Part shown: positions 58,333 to 64,000 of the stretch, one piece after another
Layout of the letters: each line of letters begins with the position of its first letter
Numbering within the stretch: the stretch's first letter is position 1
NCBI RefSeq assembly: GCF_001665685.1
Contig: NZ_LZTB01000057.1
Coordinates: 124,001-188,000 of the forward strand
Origin: Mycobacterium sp. 852013-50091_SCH5140682
GTDB lineage: Bacteria; Actinomycetota; Actinomycetes; Mycobacteriales; Mycobacteriaceae
Direction of reading: 5' to 3'
Length of the DNA stretch: 64,000 nt
Notes under the pieces: generated by a model
Seen by the model: the letters and a program-made list of their open reading frames with translations, nothing else
Told to the model about the DNA's origin: nothing
Database searches by the model: none
Translations under genes and position numbers: made by a program

Positions 58333-59670
58333 ATGGTCAGAACACACACGGTGGTCGCGGGAGAAACGCTGTGGGCATTGGCGTTGCGCTACTACGGCGA
58401 AGCCGAGTTGTACCGGCTGGTCGCCACCGCCAGCGGCGTCACCGACCCCAACGTCATCAATATCGGACAACAGCTCATCTTTCCCGACTTCACCCGGTAC
58501 CCCGCCGCCGCGGGAGACACCTTGTCGGACTTGGCCGTGCGCTTCTACGGCGACGCGGGCCTGGCCCACTTGATCGCCGCATCCAGCGGCATCGCCGACA
58601 ACTCGGCACTGGTCGCAGGTCAGCAGCTGATCATCCCGAACGTCACGAAATACCACGTTGCTTCCGGGGATACGTTGTCGGCACTGGCGTTGCGCTTCTA
58701 CGGTGACGCCAACTTCTTCCCCGTGATCGCCACCGTCAACGGCATCGCCGACCCCAACGCTTTATCGGTCGGGCAGTCGCTGATCATCTTCGCCGGGCGC
58801 AGCGACGGCTTCGGTCTGCGCATCGTCGACCGCAACGAGAGCGACCCGCGGCTCTGGTACTACCGCTTCCAGACCGACGCCATCGGGTGGAACCCCGGCG
58901 TCAATGTGCTGCTGCCCGACGACTATCAGAGCAGCGGCCGCACCTATCCCGTGCTGTACATGTACCACGGTGGCAACGACGATTTCCGCTCGTTCGACTT
59001 CATGGGCATCCGCGACTGGACAGCGGGTAAGCCGATCATCGTCGTGATGCCCGACGGCGGGCACGCGGGCTGGTACTCCAATCCCGTCAGTTCATTCGTC
59101 GGGCCGCGCAACTGGGAGACCTTCCACATCGCCCAATTGCTGCCCTGGATCGAAGCGAACTTCCGTGCCTATGCCGAATACGACGGACGCGCAGTGGGCG
59201 GATTCTCGATGGGCGGCTTCGGCGCCCTGAAGTACGCCGCCAAGTACTACGGCCATTTCGCGTCGGTGAGCGCCCACTCGGGGCCGGCGAGCCTGCGCCG
59301 CGACTTCGGACTCGTCGTGCACTGGGCCAACATCACATCGGCAGTTCTCGACCTGGCCGGCGGAACGGTCTACGGCGCACCGCTGTGGGACCAGGCCAGG
59401 GTCAGCGCCGACAACCCGGTCGAGCGCATCGAAAGTTACCGCAACAAGCGGGTCTTCCTGGTGGCCGGCACCAGCCCGGACCCGATCAACTGGTTCGACA
59501 GCGCGAACGAGACCGAGGTGCTCGCCGGCCAGCGAGAGTTCCGCGGATTGCTCGACGCCGCAGGCATTCCCCAAGACTGGCATGAGGTGCCCGGCGGCCA
59601 CGTGTTCCGACCCGAGATGTTTGCCATCGACCTCGACGGCATCATTGCCCGGCTTCGCCCCGCGGCCTAG
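58333..59670 (+). CDS. LysM-domain esterase (Rv1288-like)
   Basis: 445 residues. Three LysM peptidoglycan-binding modules occupy about 1-155 (HTVVAGETLWALALRYYGEA, AAGDTLSDLAVRFYGDAGLA, ASGDTLSALALRFYGDANFF), followed by an esterase D/antigen 85-like hydrolase: VLYMYHGGNDDFRSFDFMG, nucleophile GGFSMGGFGALKYAAKYYG and His in EVPGGHVFRPEMF. The layout matches M. tuberculosis Rv1288, reported as a cell-wall esterase. No signal peptide is visible, odd for a wall-binding protein. Placed in the catabolic operon, though its link to it is unclear. Confidence 0.88.
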   Translation: MVRTHTVVAGETLWALALRYYGEAELYRLVATASGVTDPNVINIGQQLIFPDFTRYPAAAGDTLSDLAVRFYGDAGLAHLIAASSGIADNSALVAGQQLIIPNVTKYHVASGDTLSALALRFYGDANFFPVIATVNGIADPNALSVGQSLIIFAGRSDGFGLRIVDRNESDPRLWYYRFQTDAIGWNPGVNVLLPDDYQSSGRTYPVLYMYHGGNDDFRSFDFMGIRDWTAGKPIIVVMPDGGHAGWYSNPVSSFVGPRNWETFHIAQLLPWIEANFRAYAEYDGRAVGGFSMGGFGALKYAAKYYGHFASVSAHSGPASLRRDFGLVVHWANITSAVLDLAGGTVYGAPLWDQARVSADNPVERIESYRNKRVFLVAGTSPDPINWFDSANETEVLAGQREFRGLLDAAGIPQDWHEVPGGHVFRPEMFAIDLDGIIARLRPAA

Positions 59671-59697
59671 GAGTTCTTGGCAAGCGCCAATTCGGCG

Positions 59698-59754
59698 TGC
59701 CGCGCACCACTGACGCTCCAACACGTCACGTGTCGTGGAGCAGTGGCGTGGCAC
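59698..59754 (+). terminator. Imperfect terminator-like hairpin
   Basis: Outer parts GTGCC...ACCACTG and CAGTGGCGTGGCAC pair, with a further inner stem around CACGTCACGTG near 59731. It follows the LysM-esterase stop by about 28 bases and separates it from the second permease gene. Confidence 0.5.
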
Positions 59755-59799
59755 ACACTCTCATTCATTCATGACTGAGTGAGGGAGAGATTCGACTCG

Positions 59800-61329
59800 A
59801 TGACCACGCCGAACGAAAGTGCCCGTAACGGGGACGACGAGCAGCTGGCCGTGCTCGGCTACACGGGCGAGTTCAAGCGCTCGATGGGCTTGTTCGCCAA
59901 TCTGTCGCTGGGATTCACCTACCTGTCCCCGCTGGTGGGCGTGTACTCGCTGTTCGCGTTCAGTCTCACGCTGGGCGGTCCGCCGTCCATGTGGTGGATC
60001 GTGATCGTCGGGCTCGGTCAGATGACCGTCGCACTCGTGATGGGCGAAGTGGTCTCGCAGTACCCCGTCGCCGGCGGCATCTACCCGTGGACACGCCGGC
60101 TGTGGGGACGCAAGTACGCCTGGCTGGTCTCCTGGATCTACCTCTGCGCCATGATCGTGACCGTCACGTCGGTCGCCGAATTCGGCGCGGCGTTCGTCGG
60201 ACCGCTGTTCGGCATCGCGGCGTCGGACCTCAGCGGCCTCGCGATCGCCGTGGGTCTGCTACTCCTGGCCCTGGCGTTCAACTTCAGCGGGACCAAGGCC
60301 CTGGCCCGCATCGCGCGCATCGGTCTGGCCGCCGAGTTGATCGGCGTCATCGCGTTAGGGCTGTATCTGCTGCTGTTCGAACGTAAGCACTCGTTCGGCA
60401 TCCTGTTCGACTCGATGGGCGCGGGCGGCGATCAGCCGTACGTCCTCGCGTTCATCGCGTCGGCGTTGACGGGCCTGTTCCTGTTCTACGGATTCGAGGC
60501 ATGCGGCGATGTCGCCGAAGAGGTCGCCGACCCGGGCCGCGGTATTCCCAAGGCGATGATCCTCACGATCGTCATCGGCGGCGTGTCTGCGCTCATGTCG
60601 TACGTCGGCTACGTGCTGGCGGCCCCGAACCTGCAGGAGATCGTCAACGGCGCAGTGACCGACCCGATCCCGTCCATCCTCGACGGCGCACTCGGCCATC
60701 TCGGATCCAAGCTGTTTCTCGTCATCGCTGTGACGGCCTTCGTCTCCTGCGTGCTCTCGCTGCAGGCTGCGGCCAGCCGGCTGCTGTACTCGTTCGCGCG
60801 AGACCGCATGCTTCCCGCCAGCTCCTGGCTGTCGCGCATGTCGGCCAACCACGTGCCGACGAACGCATTGCTGACCGCGTGCCTGGTGCCGATCGTCTTG
60901 TGCCTCTTCGTCTACTGGAATCCTGACGCACTCCCCCGCATCACGGCATTCGCGGTGTGCGGCATCTACATCGCATTCCAAGCCGTGGTGCTCGCCGCAC
61001 TGCGCCAGCGCCTGAAGGGCTGGCGTCCCGGCGGGGTCTGGACTCTCGGCCGCTTCGGTATGGCCGTCAACGTCATCGCGCTGCTCTACGGCATCACCGC
61101 AATGATCCTGATGGTGATCCCCGTGCCCGGGTCCGAAGGATTCGTCAATCGCTGGATCGTGGCCATCGGCCTGGTGGTCGTGATCGGTTCCGGCGCGATG
61201 TATCTGCTGCTCGGCAAGCCCGACCGCCACAGCGTCGACATCCCTGAGAACGACGCGATCGAGGTCGCCGATCGCCTGCGGGCCTTGCGCCGCGCGGGTA
61301 CCGTTCCCGAAACCTCCCTCGAACACTGA
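59800..61329 (+). CDS. APC-superfamily permease (second copy in cluster)
   Basis: 509 residues from an ATG at 59800 with GGGAGAG upstream; a GTG seven codons earlier is possible. About 12 membrane helices. LAVLGYTGEFKRSMGLFANL then SLGFTYLSPLVGVYSLFAFS is the amino acid-choline-transporter type opening; YGFEACGDVAEEVADPGRGI is the conserved helix 6-7 loop. Related to but clearly different from the permease at 55114. It may bring in a related amine or amino acid, or export a product. The small secreted protein gene follows after 20 bases. Confidence 0.88.
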   Translation: MTTPNESARNGDDEQLAVLGYTGEFKRSMGLFANLSLGFTYLSPLVGVYSLFAFSLTLGGPPSMWWIVIVGLGQMTVALVMGEVVSQYPVAGGIYPWTRRLWGRKYAWLVSWIYLCAMIVTVTSVAEFGAAFVGPLFGIAASDLSGLAIAVGLLLLALAFNFSGTKALARIARIGLAAELIGVIALGLYLLLFERKHSFGILFDSMGAGGDQPYVLAFIASALTGLFLFYGFEACGDVAEEVADPGRGIPKAMILTIVIGGVSALMSYVGYVLAAPNLQEIVNGAVTDPIPSILDGALGHLGSKLFLVIAVTAFVSCVLSLQAAASRLLYSFARDRMLPASSWLSRMSANHVPTNALLTACLVPIVLCLFVYWNPDALPRITAFAVCGIYIAFQAVVLAALRQRLKGWRPGGVWTLGRFGMAVNVIALLYGITAMILMVIPVPGSEGFVNRWIVAIGLVVVIGSGAMYLLLGKPDRHSVDIPENDAIEVADRLRALRRAGTVPETSLEH

Positions 61330-61349
61330 CCGACATCAGGAGAAAAACC

Positions 61350-61808
61350 ATGCGCCCCAACGCTGTTCCCAGCCTCATGATCGCCGTCGCGGCACTGGGT
61401 GGTGTCGCTGTCGCCACATCGGCCGCGGCAACTGCCGATCCCGGCACCGTCACGGTGATCGAACACGCCACGACCGACACCGTCACCGATCTCGGCGCCA
61501 AGGGCGACAGCGTCGGCGATCTGCTCACCTTTTCCAACGAGGTCTTCGACGCCGCCGACGGGCAACCCGTGGGCAAATCCACCGGCGTGTGCACCCGCAC
61601 CGTGGTCGGCGTGGAGTGGGACTGCGGCTGGACACTGAGCCTCGCCGACGGCCAGATCACTGTCCAGGGCCCATTTTTCGACGCCGCGGATTCGGTCTTG
61701 TCCATCACCGGCGGCACCGGACGCTACTTCGCGGCGCGCGGGGAAATGGCGCTGGCCCACATCACGCCCGACGGCAGCAAGTACCAGTTCACCTATCGGC
61801 TGGGCTGA
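61350..61808 (+). CDS. Secreted allene-oxide-cyclase-barrel-like protein
   Basis: 152 residues, signal peptide about 1-30 (MIAVAALGGVAVATSAAATA, then DP). The mature chain follows the AOC-barrel/dirigent-like pattern: GDSVGDLLTFSNEVFDAADG, VGKSTGVCTRTVVGVEWDCG, DGQITVQGPFFDAADSVLSI and TGGTGRYFAARGEMALAHI, an eight-stranded barrel with two Cys. Bacterial members bind or steer small lipophilic molecules; substrate unknown. 20 bases after the permease, so in its operon. Its 3' end overlaps the convergent GH13 gene by 16 bases. Confidence 0.82.
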   Translation: MRPNAVPSLMIAVAALGGVAVATSAAATADPGTVTVIEHATTDTVTDLGAKGDSVGDLLTFSNEVFDAADGQPVGKSTGVCTRTVVGVEWDCGWTLSLADGQITVQGPFFDAADSVLSITGGTGRYFAARGEMALAHITPDGSKYQFTYRLG

Positions 61809-64000
61809 GACTCTTTCTTACCGACCGTTTCGAGCCCGTCCACCAGCAGCGACATGCCGTGGTGGGCGGGCATTTCGATCGCGAAGCTGTGCAGATCGTC
61901 GACGGTCGCCAAGGGCTTGCCGGTGAACATGTCCGACACCGACGCGCCGGGCGGCAGTGCCTTCGAGCGGACAGTGCCCGCGATCTCCTCGTTGGCGAAG
62001 TTGAGCACCGTGAGCTGGTGGTCACCGCCCGCGAGCTCATGGACGAGCACCAGCATGCCGCGATGGGACACCTCGGGGATGTCGACCTGTCGGCTGGTCG
62101 CGATCTCGTAGTGCTTGCGCACCCGCAGAATGGCCTGCAGCTGCCGCAGGAAACTGGTCTCGTCCGCGAGCTGCTCCGGGATCGACCCGTAAAGGCTTCT
62201 CCCCCTGGGCATCCCGGCGATCGATCGGGTTGCCGTCGGATTGTGCCCCATCAGGTCGTGCGCGGCGCGGTGAATCCACCTGGTGTCGCCGCCGTGCAGC
62301 AGCTCCTCGACGTCGGCGCGCGGCAACGTCAGCATCCCGCACATGTCCCAGCCCGACAGCGCGAACACGCCCGGCTGCAGCGCATTGAACATCGCCAGCA
62401 ACAGGTGAGCCCGCCGGATCCGATCGATATCCTCGATGTCGTCGAGATCGGTGATGCCCAGCGTCGCGGCGATGACGGTCGCAGTGGTGCAGGCGATGCC
62501 GTTGGTGGTGAAAACCAGGTTGTACGGGGCATTCTCACCGGTGAGCTTCTCGGTGAGGTCGCCACGGATGATGTCGCCCAGGGCTTCCCCTGTGACCTCC
62601 TCACCCCGGAAGGTGTAGATGTCGTCGCGGTGGCCGGTCGACCAGTGCACCAGCTCGTAGGTCAGCTCGTCGTGGTTCTGCAACGCATGCACCAGCGAAG
62701 CCGGCTCGACGCCGAGTTCGAGGGTGGTGCGCAGCGTCAACCGCAGGAACTCGGTATCTGCGGTGGCCAACGCATGCTGGTAGGCCGGGCGGTTGATGAA
62801 GTCGTAGGACAGGTCAGCGCCGGCCTCCCCGATCTCCCGGATGTCGTCGATGGTCAGGTTCAACTCTTGGAATGTGAACCCGCCCACCTTGCGGACCATG
62901 CTGGCGATCAGGTGGTTGGCCGCCTCTGAGAGCGGGTGGCCCTCCGACCAGGCGGTGCTGTCCTCGGCTGCCGTCTTCTCCGCACCCAGAAAACCGTTGG
63001 CGTCCAGGCGAAGTCCACCGGTGCCCAGGTCGGCCAGGGAATGCAGCGCATCGCCGATCACCAGCCGCATACCCGCGAACGACGGGTCCAGCCAGTTGAT
63101 GGACGGCTGCCCGTCCTTGAAGTAGTGCAGATAGACCCAGCGCCGCTCCACGCCGTCGATGCCCATGACAGGGCGGGTGACGCTCCAGTTGGTCTCCTTG
63201 ACGCCTTCGGCGTAGAAGATCACCCGCTGCAGCCGCCCGATGATGTACCCGGCCTTGTCGAGCCAGTCCTCGGTGACGGTGTCGATGTTGACCGAATCGT
63301 GGCCCGCCGGGACCTCGGGCAGGTGGCCCCAGTCCAGGGGGTCGACCTCGACCATGTGGTAAATGCCCGGATAGTCGGCGTATTTCATCTCGGCCAGCCG
63401 GAAATCCGCGCCCTTGCCGGTGTGTCCGGGCACGATGTCGTCGATGATGGTGCCGCCGTACCAGTTGGCCGTCCCGCACATCTGCCGGAACTCTTCCTCG
63501 GTCCCGAATGCCGGGTCGATCTGAGTGCTGATCCGGTCGAAGTGCCCGTCGACACTCGGCGTCAGCTGCCAGCCCGAGATGCCGCCCGCACGTTTGACCG
63601 GGCCCGTGTGGATCGCATCGACGCCGATCTCGGCGAACGCCTTCCACATGTCCTCATCGGCCATGGCCTTGAGAAACGACTCCCCGGGACGGGTGATCAG
63701 CGAAAGCGGATACGCCGTGAACCAGACCGCCGCGGTCTCGACGGCGCCCCGCGGGCTGGGCGTGGCATAGGGGTTCTGCCACATCGAGCCCTGGCCCGAA
63801 AACTGCTGGCTGATCTCGTTGGCGTCGGCCAGCATCGACTGGCTGAGCAGCCAGGACACATATGCCGGGTTGTCGCCGGTGGCGGGCCCGTCCTGGGCCA
63901 CCGAACGGCGGACGAACGGCGACTTGACCCTCGGGCGAAACCGCAACGCCCGAGGCCGCGCGGGGTGCAGGTGTTCGTCGAAAGTGATTTCGGTCGGCTC
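61793..64000 (-). CDS. GH13 maltose alpha-glucosyltransferase/trehalose-synthase-like enzyme (5' end beyond window)
   Basis: Glycoside hydrolase family 13 enzyme, at least 735 residues; the frame stays open to 64000, beginning EPTEITFDEHLHPARPRALR, so the start probably lies outside, although a TTG at 63946 is possible. GH13 features: MVEVDPLDWGHLP, LRLDANGFLGAEK (nucleophile Asp region, with LGAEK), FTFQELNLTIDDI (acid/base Glu) and LVHALQNHDELTYELVHW (third carboxylate). The last pair resembles trehalose synthase TreS. The C-terminal beta domain is complete. Substrate probably maltose or a maltosyl glycan; not certain. Confidence 0.83.
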   Translation of the reverse strand, partial: EPTEITFDEHLHPARPRALRFRPRVKSPFVRRSVAQDGPATGDNPAYVSWLLSQSMLADANEISQQFSGQGSMWQNPYATPSPRGAVETAAVWFTAYPLSLITRPGESFLKAMADEDMWKAFAEIGVDAIHTGPVKRAGGISGWQLTPSVDGHFDRISTQIDPAFGTEEEFRQMCGTANWYGGTIIDDIVPGHTGKGADFRLAEMKYADYPGIYHMVEVDPLDWGHLPEVPAGHDSVNIDTVTEDWLDKAGYIIGRLQRVIFYAEGVKETNWSVTRPVMGIDGVERRWVYLHYFKDGQPSINWLDPSFAGMRLVIGDALHSLADLGTGGLRLDANGFLGAEKTAAEDSTAWSEGHPLSEAANHLIASMVRKVGGFTFQELNLTIDDIREIGEAGADLSYDFINRPAYQHALATADTEFLRLTLRTTLELGVEPASLVHALQNHDELTYELVHWSTGHRDDIYTFRGEEVTGEALGDIIRGDLTEKLTGENAPYNLVFTTNGIACTTATVIAATLGITDLDDIEDIDRIRRAHLLLAMFNALQPGVFALSGWDMCGMLTLPRADVEELLHGGDTRWIHRAAHDLMGHNPTATRSIAGMPRGRSLYGSIPEQLADETSFLRQLQAILRVRKHYEIATSRQVDIPEVSHRGMLVLVHELAGGDHQLTVLNFANEEIAGTVRSKALPPGASVSDMFTGKPLATVDDLHSFAIEMPAHHGMSLLVDGLETVGKKESQPSR

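Noticed and set aside
1..64000. CRISPR arrays, tRNA genes, insertion sequences or phage genes
   Set aside because: I saw no regularly spaced repeats, no tRNA-like cloverleaf that I could support by eye, and no transposase or integrase-like protein.

Overview
The window is chromosomal DNA from a mycobacterium, most likely a rapidly growing Mycolicibacterium. High GC, frequent GTG/TTG starts, ATGA/GTGA stop-start overlaps, leaderless starts, TANNNT -10 boxes and a complete mycofactocin locus all point there. Much of the gene order matches M. tuberculosis Rv0681-Rv0702 as I remember it (rpsL-rpsG-fusA1-tuf ... mycofactocin genes ... rpsJ-rplC-rplD), with extra blocks inserted.

Layout. 1-1.6 kb: start of the S10 ribosomal operon (rpsJ-rplC-rplD, leftward; rplD runs off the edge). 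2-5.9 kb: hotdog-fold protein, SnoaL-like protein, lipoprotein carboxylesterase, cytochrome P450. 5.9-13.1 kb: the mycofactocin operon mftA-B-C-D-E-F-G on the minus strand and divergent mftR, with a 31-residue MftA precursor gene and a quasi-palindromic operator between mftA and mftR. 13.1-16.2 kb: an ECF sigma factor coupled to a three-module VOC protein, and a ferredoxin reductase. 16.2-22.7 kb: arginine catabolism (Lrp/AsnC regulator, DDAH, ornithine aminotransferase, arginine deiminase, permease), with a mycofactocin-type SDR embedded that carries a consensus KstR box. 22.7-27.5 kb: SHOCT membrane protein, MFS exporter, a Thr/Gly-rich secreted protein, an AT-rich gap and a cutinase-like esterase. 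27.6-31.9 kb: the str operon (rpsL-rpsG-fusA-tuf) with a strong terminator. 32.2-35 kb: TetR regulator, two DUF3558-like lipoproteins, two DUF3060-like exported proteins. 35-38.5 kb: glycerate kinase divergent from an aminotransferase/2-hydroxyacid dehydrogenase pair, plausibly an amino acid to 3-keto acid to glycerate to phosphoglycerate module.

38.5-41.5 kb is scarred: a YVTN propeller membrane protein lies between two degenerate copies of a 35-bp sequence, next to a truncated methyltransferase. 41.5-50.1 kb is an island of exported proteins: a PE-PPE-like hydrolase with a Lys-rich tail, a tandem pair with 'IDAFSAIP' repeats and a shared C-terminal module, and a pair of small secreted proteins built on 'PWE' repeats. 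I do not recognise either pair.

50.6-61.8 kb is a catabolic cluster: SDR, GMC flavoprotein with gluconate-dehydrogenase-type subunit 3, a 47-aa coupled ORF, a GntR/FCD regulator, APC permease, aldehyde dehydrogenase, LysM-esterase, a second APC permease and an allene-oxide-cyclase-barrel secreted protein. Three copies of a near-identical palindrome (TTGTCGACAA type) precede the SDR, the regulator and the first permease, which defines a likely local regulon. The window ends in a GH13 trehalose-synthase-like enzyme.
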